NCBI GenBank assembly: GCA_030726195.1
Contig: JANREF010000333.1
Span: 1-11,522 of the forward strand
Source of the DNA: Burkholderiaceae bacterium
GTDB taxonomy: Bacteria > Pseudomonadota > Gammaproteobacteria > Burkholderiales > Burkholderiaceae_C
Reading direction: 5' to 3'
DNA length: 11,522 bases
The notes under the pieces are model-generated. The model saw only the letters and a list, made by a program, of their open reading frames with translations, was not told the DNA's origin and ran no database searches. Positions 1 to 7,321 of this stretch are shown here, piece by piece. A program made the translations under genes and the position numbers. Each line of letters begins with the position of its first letter. The first letter of the stretch is position 1.

Positions 1-824
1 CGCTGCGCTCTGGCCACCCAAATGCTGTAGCTCACAATCACAATGGTCACGGTGGCAATAAGCAAAGTGGCCGCCGCATAAACGGTGGGATTGATGCCTC
101 GACGCGCATACGTGAATATGGCCTGTGGCAGGGTGGTCACACCCGGGCCAGACAAAAACTCTGAAATCACCACATCGTCAAACGACAACGTAAAAGTGAG
201 CAACCACGCAGAAATCATGGCCGGCGCAATATTGGGTAGCGTCACCAAAAAGAACACCTGTGCAGGGCGGCAACCCAAGTCCATGGCTGCCTCTTCAATC
301 GAACGGTCCATTTCACGCAGGCGCGATTGGATGACGACCATGGCATACGCCATGCCCATGAGCGTGTGGCCAAACACAATGGTGATAAAGCCGCGCTCAG
401 GCCAACCAAAGCCAAACCACGACTCGGTGGTGCGCTGCACCGCCACCATCATGAGCAGCAGTGACAAGCCAATGATCACCTCGGGCATCACCAGCGGCGC
501 ATTGATCATGCCGGAGAACAAGGCGCGGCCCTTGAAGCGCGTGTAGCGCACCAATACGAACGCGGCAAACGTGCCCAAAATGGCAGACAGCGTACCGGTG
601 GTCAACGCGACCTTGAGCGACAACCAAAACCCATCGATCAGGCGGCCATCATTCATGAGCGCCTCGTACCAGCGCAGCGAAAAGCCAGTGAAGCGCGCGT
701 CTTGACGCGTGCTATTGAAAGAAAACACGATGAGAAAAGCCAGCGGCAAATACAAAAATGCAAACACCACCGTCATCCACACGCGAGACGTGTGTTTGGC
801 CAGCCAAGCAGATAAGCGTCTCAT
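1..824 (-). CDS. potI: Polyamine ABC transporter permease, PotI-type (3' end cut by window edge)
   Basis: Second inner-membrane permease of a putrescine/spermidine importer; with PotH it should form the channel energised by PotG. I translated it by hand from the ATG at 824-822: 274 codons stay open to the window edge. E. coli PotI is about 281 residues, so only a few residues and the stop are missing. Hydrophobic segments lie near residues 17-36, 65-92, 104-128, 146-166, 200-220 and 250-270. The EAA loop that docks on the ATPase is at about 178-205, with EEAA then DLG (Glu178, Gly184). The start overlaps the potH stop as ATGA, which implies translational coupling, and a GGGAG ribosome site lies seven bases upstream. 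It is the last visible gene of the polyamine cluster. Nothing looks broken. Confidence 0.93.
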   Translation of the reverse strand, partial: MRRLSAWLAKHTSRVWMTVVFAFLYLPLAFLIVFSFNSTRQDARFTGFSLRWYEALMNDGRLIDGFWLSLKVALTTGTLSAILGTFAAFVLVRYTRFKGRALFSGMINAPLVMPEVIIGLSLLLMMVAVQRTTESWFGFGWPERGFITIVFGHTLMGMAYAMVVIQSRLREMDRSIEEAAMDLGCRPAQVFFLVTLPNIAPAMISAWLLTFTLSFDDVVISEFLSGPGVTTLPQAIFTYARRGINPTVYAAATLLIATVTIVIVSYSIWVARAQ

Positions 825-1756
825 GACTGTGCTCCCGACTGCGCTTGGCGCTCACCGCTGTAGTGGTAATACAAAGCCAAGGGCACCAAGATGAGCAAAA
901 TCATGATGGCGGCCAACGCCGATGCGCGTGGCCAATTGTTGGAGCTGAACATCTCGTCCCACACCACTCGTCCAATCATGAGGTTTTCCGCACCGCCCAA
1001 CAACGAAGGAATCACAAACTCCCCCACCGACGGTATAAACACCAACATAGAGCCCGCGACAATGCCCGCTTTAGACAATGGCACTGTGATCAGCCAAAAT
1101 GCTTTGAATGGACTGGCGCCTAAATCGTAGGCCGCCTCTAACAAGCGGTAATCCATCTTGACCAAGGTGGCGTACAGCGGCAACACCATGAACGGCAGAT
1201 ACACATAGGTCATGCCCACCAACATGGATACATCGGTGTACAGCATGTGCAAGGGCTCGTTGATCAGACCCATGGATATGAACAAGCGGTTGAGCACGCC
1301 GTTGTCGGCCAAGATACCTTTCCATGCGTACACGCGCAACAAAAAGCTGGTCCAAAACGGCAACATGATCATCATCAGCAACGCGGGGCGCACACGCTCG
1401 GAGCTGCGAGCGATGAAGTAGGCGAACGGATAGCCAATGATCAAGCAAAACACCGTGGTGAGTGCCGCATACCGAATCGAGGTGGCGTAGGCCTCCATGT
1501 AAATGGTGGCCTCACCGGGGTTTTGGTAGTCCCACACGATGGAGACGTAGTTGGCCAGCTTGAGCTTGAGCGTCCAAATGCCATCTTGCAACACCGCCAA
1601 CGGTACAAACGGATCCACACCACCGCCCATATCGGTCACGCTGATGCGCAACAAAATGAGAAACGGCAGCGCAAAAAACACCAACAGCCACGCATAGGGC
1701 ACGCCAATGACGCCCCGCTTGCCCGCCCTACCCAGTAATTGCCATATGTAGTTCAT
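821..1756 (-). CDS. potH: Polyamine ABC transporter permease, PotH-type
   Basis: First inner-membrane permease of the polyamine importer, 311 residues against about 317 for E. coli PotH. After a short cytoplasmic N-terminus there are hydrophobic segments near residues 18-38, 95-116, 124-142, 176-198, 228-250 and 278-297, the six-helix plan of the family. The cytoplasmic EAA loop is clear at about 205-235 (Glu207-Ala208-Ala209, Gly213, then a hydrophobic stretch ending in VPLSKAG). The ATG at 1756 is the first usable start: an in-frame TAG lies four codons upstream. A modest AGGG ribosome site precedes it. The potG stop is 16 bases upstream and the potI start overlaps this stop, so potG, potH and potI look like one transcript. 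Confidence 0.94.
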   Translation of the reverse strand: MNYIWQLLGRAGKRGVIGVPYAWLLVFFALPFLILLRISVTDMGGGVDPFVPLAVLQDGIWTLKLKLANYVSIVWDYQNPGEATIYMEAYATSIRYAALTTVFCLIIGYPFAYFIARSSERVRPALLMMIMLPFWTSFLLRVYAWKGILADNGVLNRLFISMGLINEPLHMLYTDVSMLVGMTYVYLPFMVLPLYATLVKMDYRLLEAAYDLGASPFKAFWLITVPLSKAGIVAGSMLVFIPSVGEFVIPSLLGGAENLMIGRVVWDEMFSSNNWPRASALAAIMILLILVPLALYYHYSGERQAQSGAQS

Positions 1757-1772
1757 AACCCAGCCCTATGCA

Positions 1773-2885
1773 TCAAGAGGTGAGCACAATGGCCGCCTCT
1801 TCAGGCCACCAAAAATAAACTTGGTCGTTCCAAGTGATGTCACTGGTTTCGTAACGCGAAGTGTTGGCCTGCGTGATTTTGATGCGTTGCTTAGAGGGCA
1901 ACTCAACAATGTAGGTGTTGTAAGAGCCGAAGTAGGCAATTTCCATCACCTCTGCGCGGAACAGGTTGACGTGCACGTCGGCGGGGCGCTCTTTGGCAAT
2001 GCTGATTTTCTCTGGGCGCACCGCAGCCGTCAGCTCTCGGCCCAAGTTGCCGGACACGGCGTGGTTGATGCGCACCACGCCCGCGGGTGTGGTGATCTCG
2101 CAAGCATCGGGCTCGTCCAGCGACATGTGGCCATCAAACAGATTGACGTTGCCAATGAAGTCGGCCACGAAGCGGCAGTTGGGATATTCGTAAATGTCGC
2201 TGGGCGTACCCACTTGTAAAACCTTGCCTTGGCTCATCACAGCAATGCGCGAGGCCATGGTCATGGCCTCTTCTTGGTCGTGGGTCACCATGACACAGGT
2301 CACGCCAACGGCTTCAATGATGTTGACCAACTCAAACTGTGTGCGCTCGCGCAGCTTTTTATCCAATGCGCCCAGCGGCTCGTCCAACAACAACAGCTTG
2401 GGGCGTTTGGCCAAGCTGCGCGCCAATGCCACACGCTGCTGCTGACCGCCTGACAACTGGTGGGGCTTGCGCTTGGCATAGTTGCTCAGCTGCACCAAGC
2501 CGAGCATTTCGTCCACACGCGACTTCACTTCAGTACGCGGCAGGCCTTCGCGCTTCAGACCAAACGCCACGTTCTCCCACACGCTGAGGTGCGGAAACAA
2601 AGCGTAAGACTGGAACATCATGTTGATGGGGCGCTCATAGGGCGGCATGGCCGCAATGTCTTGACCGCCCAACAACACGCGCCCAGAGGTGGGCGTCTCA
2701 AAGCCAGCCAACATGCGCAGCAGCGTGGACTTGCCACAGCCTGAGCTGCCCAATAAAGCAAATATTTCGCCCTTGTCTATGGACAAAGACACTTGGTCAA
2801 CCGCGGCCACTTCGTCAAACCGTTTGAGCAGGTCAACCGTCTGCAAATAGCCTTGCGCGGCACTATTGGGCGTGTTTGCTGTCAT
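1773..2885 (-). CDS. potG: Polyamine ABC transporter ATP-binding protein, PotG-type
   Basis: Cytoplasmic ATPase that drives the PotFGHI importer, 370 residues. From the chosen start: Walker A GSSGCGKST at 46-54, Q-loop Gln92, ABC signature LSGGQQQR at 144-151, Walker B LLLLDEP ending near 170, D-loop ALD at 173-175 and switch His202. The C-terminal 120 residues carry the TOBE-type domain of the polyamine/spermidine class, with RPEKISI and a YFGSYNTY stretch. I chose the ATG at 2885. A TTG at 2912 would add nine residues (MGRRFIITD) but lies inside a GC-rich hairpin. Neither start has a good Shine-Dalgarno sequence. A 202-base spacer with a terminator-like hairpin separates it from potF, while potH follows at 16 bases. 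Confidence 0.95.
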   Translation of the reverse strand: MTANTPNSAAQGYLQTVDLLKRFDEVAAVDQVSLSIDKGEIFALLGSSGCGKSTLLRMLAGFETPTSGRVLLGGQDIAAMPPYERPINMMFQSYALFPHLSVWENVAFGLKREGLPRTEVKSRVDEMLGLVQLSNYAKRKPHQLSGGQQQRVALARSLAKRPKLLLLDEPLGALDKKLRERTQFELVNIIEAVGVTCVMVTHDQEEAMTMASRIAVMSQGKVLQVGTPSDIYEYPNCRFVADFIGNVNLFDGHMSLDEPDACEITTPAGVVRINHAVSGNLGRELTAAVRPEKISIAKERPADVHVNLFRAEVMEIAYFGSYNTYIVELPSKQRIKITQANTSRYETSDITWNDQVYFWWPEEAAIVLTS

Positions 2886-2900
2886 GTCTGTGATGATGAA

Positions 2901-2922
2901 GCGCCGGCCCAAGAGGCCGCGC
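2901..2922 (-). other. GC-rich bulged hairpin in the potG leader
   Basis: GCGC at 2901-2904 pairs with 2919-2922, and GGCC at 2906-2909 pairs with 2915-2918. The loop is five bases and there is one bulged C at 2905. It ends 15 bases before the potG ATG and covers the alternative TTG start at 2912. It could limit ribosome access or simply be an RNA spacer element. No T tract follows it on the minus strand, so it is not a terminator. Confidence 0.35.
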
Positions 2923-2929
2923 GGTTATG

Positions 2930-2973
2930 AAAAAAAGCCGCAAACGCCAACGCTGCGTTGACGGGTACGGCTT
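2930..2973 (-). terminator. Terminator-like hairpin with U7 tract between potF and potG
   Basis: Read on the minus strand, AAGCCG (2973-2968) pairs with CGGCTT (2940-2935). Inside it, CAACG (2960-2956) pairs with CGTTG (2952-2948). The intervening bases pair only partly. Seven T residues follow at 2936-2930. This has the form of an imperfect intrinsic terminator. Because potG, potH and potI encode partners of PotF and lie just downstream, I read it as a partial terminator (attenuator) that lowers ATPase and permease expression relative to the binding protein. This is inference from structure and position. Confidence 0.55.
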
Positions 2974-2990
2974 GGTGTGAGAGTGGCAAT

Positions 2991-3014
2991 CCAGCGCGAC
3001 CTGCGCCGCGCTGG
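2991..3014 (-). other. Perfect 8-bp stem-loop downstream of potF
   Basis: CCAGCGCG at 2991-2998 and CGCGCTGG at 3007-3014 are exact inverted repeats around an eight-base loop. The hairpin lies 73 bases beyond the potF stop and upstream of the U-tract hairpin. It has no T tract of its own. It may protect the 3' end of a potF-only transcript from exonucleases, as intercistronic hairpins often do. The inverted repeat is seen directly; the role is inferred. Confidence 0.5.
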
Positions 3015-3087
3015 GGGTCAAGCTTGCAAGTCGGCGTCGCGATCAATGAGGCTTGCTGCAGCCTATTCATCACCGACTCGCTGCGCT

Positions 3088-4230
3088 TTAACTGCCTTTT
3101 TTGAACGCGGTGTACGCGTTGGCCATGGCTTCACGTGCAGCCGCAGTGAAGTTGCCAGGTGGCACCATGCGCGCCATGTTCTCGTCGTCCACGTAGATGG
3201 TGGGGTTGTTGGCAATCGCTGGGTCAACCAGTGGCTTGGCCGCTTTGTTGCCTGCGGGGTACTGCATTTCATTGGTGAATGTTGCAGACACTTCAGCGCG
3301 CAAGAAGTGGTTCAAGAACAGGTGTGCGTTGTTCACGTGCTTGGCGTCCGCAGGAATGGCCACCGTGTCAAAGAAGATCAAGCCGCCAGTGGTTGGCAGC
3401 AAGGCCTCGATGACTTCGCTGCTTTGGTTCTCAACCGCACGCTCACGCGCGATGTTGATGTCGCCAGACCAGCCAATGGCCACACAGGCTTTACCGCCGG
3501 CCAAGTCGTCGATGAGCGTGGACGAGAACATGCGCACGTCTGGGCGCACTTTCTCCAACATGGCCAAGGCGGCCTTGTAGTCGTCTGGGTTGTTGGAGTA
3601 CGCGTCTTTGCCTACGTAATGCAACGCAACTGGCAAGATTTCAGTGGGTGAGTCCAGGTAGGCAATGCCACAAGACTTGAGCTTGTTGGTGTACTTGGGG
3701 TCAAACACCAAGTCCCACGCGTTCTCGGGCATGGCCATGCCGCCCAATGCTTTTTCCAAGCGGCCTTTGTTGATGCCAACCGTGGTGAAGCCCCAACCCC
3801 AAGGGAAGATGTATTGGTTGCCCGGGTCGACCAGCTCCAACTTCTTCAACACGCCAGCGTCTAGGTTGCCGTAGTTGGACAGCTTGGTTTTATCCAGCTT
3901 TTGCAACAGGCCGCCGTCAATTTGGGGCTTGGCGAATACCGAACCAGGCATGACGATGTCGTAGCCAGAGTTGCCCGCTACCAGTTTGGCGTGCAGCGCT
4001 TCGTTGGTTTCAAATGTTTGGTAGTTGACCTTGATGCCTGTTTCTCTTTCGAAGTCAGGGATCATGGACTCACTGATGTAGTCAGGCCAGTTGTAGATAT
4101 TGAGCACTTTTTCTTCGGTGTTGGCCACCGCTGTCGCTGCAGCAGGTGCTGCCGCTTGCTCTTCTTTTTGGCCGCATGCCACCAACAGGGCTGCAACTGC
4201 AGCCAACGCAAACATGTGTTTCTTCAACAT
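3088..4230 (-). CDS. potF: Polyamine-binding lipoprotein, PotF/SpuD-type
   Basis: Periplasmic substrate-binding component of the polyamine importer, 380 residues. The ATG at 4230 has a GGAG ribosome site eight bases upstream and is preferred over an in-frame TTG at 4266. The N-terminus MLKKHMFALAAVAALLVAC has a lipobox (Leu16-Val-Ala-Cys19) followed by an Ala-rich linker, so the protein is probably lipid-anchored; E. coli PotF is a soluble periplasmic protein. The mature domain begins near residue 42 with NIYNWPDYI. By alignment from memory with E. coli PotF, the ligand residues Asp39, Glu185, Trp244, Asp247 and Asp278 are kept (here Asp50, Glu196, the Trp and Asp of GWSGD, and the Asp of FFD). 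Ser38, Ser85 and Ser87 are replaced by Pro, Gly and Val. Asp rather than Glu at position 39, and Asp at 247, favour a PotF-like over a PotD-like site, hence putrescine, but the range may differ. Confidence 0.94.
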   Translation of the reverse strand: MLKKHMFALAAVAALLVACGQKEEQAAAPAAATAVANTEEKVLNIYNWPDYISESMIPDFERETGIKVNYQTFETNEALHAKLVAGNSGYDIVMPGSVFAKPQIDGGLLQKLDKTKLSNYGNLDAGVLKKLELVDPGNQYIFPWGWGFTTVGINKGRLEKALGGMAMPENAWDLVFDPKYTNKLKSCGIAYLDSPTEILPVALHYVGKDAYSNNPDDYKAALAMLEKVRPDVRMFSSTLIDDLAGGKACVAIGWSGDINIARERAVENQSSEVIEALLPTTGGLIFFDTVAIPADAKHVNNAHLFLNHFLRAEVSATFTNEMQYPAGNKAAKPLVDPAIANNPTIYVDDENMARMVPPGNFTAAAREAMANAYTAFKKGS

Positions 4231-4286
4231 CTGCACTTCTCCATTAAAAGGGGATACCACTAACAAAACCTAGACAGCACAAGCGC

Positions 4287-4298
4287 TGTTGTACAACA
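4287..4298. promoter_or_regulatory. Perfect 12-bp palindrome upstream of potF, candidate operator
   Basis: TGTTGTACAACA is a perfect 12-bp palindrome. It lies 57 bases upstream of the potF ATG, in the 171-base gap between the aminotransferase gene and potF. The TTGT/ACAA half-sites resemble the sites of dimeric helix-turn-helix repressors such as the GntR family. A further short inverted repeat (ACAGC 4274-4278 with GCTGT 4285-4289) overlaps it. The palindrome is seen directly; the operator role is inferred and no regulator is encoded here. Confidence 0.35.
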
Positions 4299-4371
4299 CA
4301 CGCCGCTACCAGTCTAAACACCTCTTCACCATACGACGTGTTCGCCAGCAAAGCCAACGCACGCAGCCACT

Positions 4372-4399
4372 ATTGTAAAAACAGATTATGGCCGCGCAA
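4372..4399 (-). promoter_or_regulatory. Possible sigma-70 promoter for potF
   Basis: On the minus strand TTGCGC (4399-4394) and TACAAT (4377-4372) are 16 bases apart. The -10 element matches the consensus at five of six bases and the -35 at three. Transcription would start near 4365, giving a leader of about 135 bases that contains the TGTTGTACAACA palindrome. I see no terminator after the aminotransferase gene, so potF may also be read from upstream. This is weak pattern evidence only. Confidence 0.25.
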
Positions 4400-4401
4400 C
4401 A

Positions 4402-5805
4402 CTAGAACTGACCCGCAGCTTGCAATTGGGCCAGTGTTTTGTCCAACACCAGCGTGATCAGGGCGCTCAGCTCGTCAATATCACTGCGCTGCATGATGAG
4501 TGGCGGCGCAATGATCATGCGGTTGCCCACGGCGCGCATGATGAGGCCATTGTCAAAACAATGCGTGCGGCACATCATGCCCACATCCAAATCGCTTGGG
4601 AACGGCTCGCCTGTGGCCTTGTCTTTGAGTAGCAACAGCCCACCCACCATGCCGCAGGTCTCGGCACGTCCCACCAAGGGGTGCTGGGCAAGCTTGGCAA
4701 ACACTTCGGCCAAATAAGGCCCGGTGTCGGTGCGCACGCGCTCGACCAAACCCTCTTTTTCCATCAAGTCCAGGTTGGCCAAGGCTACGGCGCAAGCCAC
4801 AGGGTGGCCGCTGTAGGTGTAGCCATGGTTGAATTCCCCGCCTTGCTCAATGAGCACCTTGGCCACGCGGTCGCCCACCATCACGCCGCCCAGGGGGATG
4901 TAGCCACTGGTCACCGCCTTGGCAAAGGTGACCAGGTCGGGCTTGTAGCCAAACTTCTCGTAGGCAAACCAGTGTCCCAAGCGGCCAAAGGCACAAATGA
5001 CCTCGTCCGAGATGAGCAAAATGCCGTACTTGTCGACGATGCGCTGAATTTCTGGCCAGTAGGTGTGGGGCGGCACGATCACGCCACCCGCGCCTTGCAC
5101 GGGTTCGGCAATGAAGGCCGCCACCGTATCGGCGCCCAACTCCAGTATCTTGGCCTCCAACCAGCCAGCAGCACGCACGCCAAAATCGGCCTCGCTCTCA
5201 CCGGGCAAGGCATTTTCAAAGTGGTAGGGCTGCTCGATGTGGGCAATATTGGGTATGGGCAAGTCGCCCTGCGCATGCATGCCACTCATGCCACCCAATG
5301 AGGCGCCCGCCATGGTGGAGCCATGGTAGCCGTTCACGCGCCCAATGATGACCTTGCGCTGCGGCTGGCCCATCAGGTCCCAGTAGCGCCTGACCATGCG
5401 CACGTTGGAGTCGTTGCTTTCCGAGCCACTGCTGGAATAGAACACATGCTCAAAGTGACGCCCATCGACAGAGGGCGCCAGTCGGGCCAAACGCGTGGCC
5501 AGCTCAACGGCTGGCACATTGGTGGTTTGAAAGAAGCTGTTGTAGTAGGGCAGCTTCATCATTTGATCGCGCGCGGCATCAGCCAACTCCGCGCGGCCGT
5601 AACCCACGCTCACGCACCACAGGCCACTCATGGCGTCTAGCATTTTGTGGCCATCGGCGTCCCACACATAAATGCCTTGGGCTTTCACGATGACTTTAGA
5701 GCCTCTGCTGGCAAGGTCCTTGAAGTCGGTGAATGGGTGTAAGAAGTGCGCCGCATCTTGTGCCTGTATGGCTTTGATGTCTAAGGCGTGGTCGGGTGCG
5801 TTCAT
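4402..5805 (-). CDS. spuC: Polyamine:pyruvate aminotransferase, SpuC-type (class III, PLP)
   Basis: Cytoplasmic class III aminotransferase of 467 residues, expected to move the amino group of putrescine (or cadaverine/spermidine) to pyruvate, giving 4-aminobutanal and alanine. Visible elements are the phosphate-binding SSSGSESND at 124-132, YHG at 160-162, EPVQGAGG at 234-241, the PLP-nitrogen Asp267 in ISDEV, and the Schiff-base Lys296 in TFAKAVTSGY. The HGYTYSGHP motif lies further on. Length and motifs fit SpuC and related omega-aminotransferases. The ATG at 5805 has a near-ideal AGGAGG four bases upstream; the reading frame stays open to 5979, but that extension lies inside the preceding gene. 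It sits 40 bases after the glutamine-synthetase-like gene, as in Pseudomonas spuABC. A beta-alanine or other omega-amino acid substrate is the main alternative. Confidence 0.9.
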   Translation of the reverse strand: MNAPDHALDIKAIQAQDAAHFLHPFTDFKDLASRGSKVIVKAQGIYVWDADGHKMLDAMSGLWCVSVGYGRAELADAARDQMMKLPYYNSFFQTTNVPAVELATRLARLAPSVDGRHFEHVFYSSSGSESNDSNVRMVRRYWDLMGQPQRKVIIGRVNGYHGSTMAGASLGGMSGMHAQGDLPIPNIAHIEQPYHFENALPGESEADFGVRAAGWLEAKILELGADTVAAFIAEPVQGAGGVIVPPHTYWPEIQRIVDKYGILLISDEVICAFGRLGHWFAYEKFGYKPDLVTFAKAVTSGYIPLGGVMVGDRVAKVLIEQGGEFNHGYTYSGHPVACAVALANLDLMEKEGLVERVRTDTGPYLAEVFAKLAQHPLVGRAETCGMVGGLLLLKDKATGEPFPSDLDVGMMCRTHCFDNGLIMRAVGNRMIIAPPLIMQRSDIDELSALITLVLDKTLAQLQAAGQF

Positions 5806-5845
5806 GGGTCCTCCTGAAACTGGGCGGTCGTGTGTTTGGCGAGCG

Positions 5846-7210
5846 TTAAACGTGCAACAACAAATGCTCGCGCTCCCACGGCGAGATGACTTGCATGAAC
5901 TCCGCAAACTCCACTTCTTTGATTTCGGTATACACAGTGATGAAGTCTTGGCCCAACACGTCGTGCAAATCAGAGTCACGGCGCAGCCAGTCCAACGACT
6001 CGCCCAAACTGCGTGGCAATGCGTGCGGCGACAAGTAGGCGTCGCCCTTCATTTCGGGCTTGGGCTCAATTTTGTTTTTCATGCCTAAGTAACCACAGGC
6101 CAAGGTCACAGCCAGCGCCACATACGGGTTGGCGTCGGCACCGCTGATGCGGTTTTCAATGCGGCGAGCCTGCGGCGATGAGATGGGTGAGCGTATGCCA
6201 ACGGTGCGGTTGTCGTGGCCCCATTCAATGTTGATGGGGGCTGCAGTGTTGGGCGTTAGGCGGCGGTAGCTGTTCACATACGGTGCCACCAGCGCCATGG
6301 CCGATGGCATGTACCGCTGCAAGCCGCCAATGTAGTGCCCAAAAGCTGCTGTTGCAGAGCCGTCCTTGTTGCTGAAAATGTTTTCGCCGTCTTGGTTCAA
6401 GATGCTTTGGTGGATGTGCATGGCGCTGCCCGGTTCACCAGCAATCGGCTTGGCCATGAAAGTGGCGTACATGTCGTGGCGCATGGCCGCTTCACGCACC
6501 GTGCGCTTGAAGAAAAACACCTCGTCGGCCAAACCCATTGGGCTGGAGTGGAAGAAGTTAATCTCCATTTGGCCCGCGCCAATTTCGTGGATCAAGGTGT
6601 CCACGTTCAACTCCATCTTTTCACAGTAGTCGTAGATGTCTTCAAACAATGGGTCAAATTCGTTGACCGCATCAATGCTGTAAGCCTGGCGCGATGTCTC
6701 GGCACGCCCGCTGCGGCCAATGGGTGGGCGCAGCAATGTATTGGGGTCGGTGTTGCGCGCCACCAAGTAAAACTCCAGCTCGGGCGCCACAATGGGGTCC
6801 CAGCCTTCGGCCTTGAACAGGTCACACACCTTGCGCAGCACACTGCGCGGTGCATGCGCAATGAGCTTGCCGTGCCGGTCATAACAGTCGTGAATGACTT
6901 GTGCCGTTGGGTCGGTGGCCCACGGCACGATGCGCACGGTAGCCGGGTCAGGGCGCAAATGCATGTCACTGTCCACCGGACTGATCACGTCGTAGTAGGG
7001 GCCCGCTTGCGGAAACTCACCCGTCACGCCCATGGCTACAACTGCCTCGGGGAGGCGCATGCCGCGGTCTTCGTAAAATTTTTCTCGCGGCAAAATTTTG
7101 CCTCGCGCCACACCCGTCAAGTCGGGCACCAAGCACTCGACCTCGGTGACGCGGCGCTCATTGAGCCATTGTTCTAAATCGCTGAAAGTTTGAATATTTT
7201 TGTTCGTCAT
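5846..7210 (-). CDS. puuA: Glutamine-synthetase-family gamma-glutamylpolyamine synthetase (PuuA/SpuB-type)
   Basis: Cytoplasmic GS-family enzyme, 454 residues, predicted to join glutamate to putrescine or another polyamine using ATP. The N-terminal beta-grasp domain covers about 1-115. The catalytic domain follows, with the metal-ligand Glu pair in PELEFYL (Glu144, Glu146), Glu209 and Glu216, the KPIAGEPGSAMHIHQS loop with His265, and NRTVGIR (Arg335, Arg340). RRIENR at 349-354 closes the site. The adenylylation tyrosine motif of housekeeping GlnA (NLYDLPP) is absent, which with the neighbours argues against a general glutamine synthetase. I chose the ATG at 7210, giving MTNKNIQTFSDLEQWL. An in-frame GTG at 7264 lies within the palindromic spacer and has no ribosome site; the ATG also lacks a clear one. 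The order hydrolase, synthetase, aminotransferase matches spuA, spuB, spuC. The exact amine substrate cannot be read from sequence. Confidence 0.9.
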   Translation of the reverse strand: MTNKNIQTFSDLEQWLNERRVTEVECLVPDLTGVARGKILPREKFYEDRGMRLPEAVVAMGVTGEFPQAGPYYDVISPVDSDMHLRPDPATVRIVPWATDPTAQVIHDCYDRHGKLIAHAPRSVLRKVCDLFKAEGWDPIVAPELEFYLVARNTDPNTLLRPPIGRSGRAETSRQAYSIDAVNEFDPLFEDIYDYCEKMELNVDTLIHEIGAGQMEINFFHSSPMGLADEVFFFKRTVREAAMRHDMYATFMAKPIAGEPGSAMHIHQSILNQDGENIFSNKDGSATAAFGHYIGGLQRYMPSAMALVAPYVNSYRRLTPNTAAPINIEWGHDNRTVGIRSPISSPQARRIENRISGADANPYVALAVTLACGYLGMKNKIEPKPEMKGDAYLSPHALPRSLGESLDWLRRDSDLHDVLGQDFITVYTEIKEVEFAEFMQVISPWEREHLLLHV

Positions 7211-7241
7211 ATACACATAAGGTGGGTTGATGTGCGCGTGT

Positions 7242-7275
7242 ACCGCTGTGATCAGCGGTGCCACTGCAGTGGCAC
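7242..7275. repeat. Two adjacent palindromes between the puuD-like and puuA-like genes
   Basis: GTGCCACTGCAGTGGCAC at 7258-7275 is an 18-bp perfect palindrome. Abutting it, ACCGCTG (7242-7248) and CAGCGGT (7253-7259) form a seven-base stem with a four-base loop. A further stem, GCCTGC (7289-7294) with GCAGGC (7300-7305), lies closer to the upstream gene. No T tract follows on the minus strand, so these are not an intrinsic terminator. They may be intercistronic RNA hairpins or a dimeric operator site. The symmetry is seen directly; the role is unknown. Confidence 0.55.
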
Positions 7276-7321
7276 AACATGCGACTTCGCCTGCGGGCTG
7301 CAGGCCAGGCTGCGGCCCGGT

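Noticed and set aside
4402-5979. Longer aminotransferase frame starting inside the upstream gene
   Set aside because: The extension lies within the C-terminal coding region of the puuA-like gene, is unlike the family, and the ATG at 5805 has a near-ideal AGGAGG site.
6335-7177. Long plus-strand open frame opposite the puuA-like gene (also 2977-3651, 4681-5301 and 8573-9244)
   Set aside because: These are antisense shadows of well-supported genes. Their translations are rich in His, Gln and Arg, with no recognisable domains or ribosome sites.
7211-7264. GTG start for the puuA-like protein at 7264
   Set aside because: It would add 18 residues encoded by the palindromic spacer, has no ribosome site, and MTNK at 7210 looks like a natural N-terminus for this subfamily.
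7258-7275. Intrinsic terminator between the puuD-like and puuA-like genes
   Set aside because: The palindrome is strong but no T tract follows on either strand.
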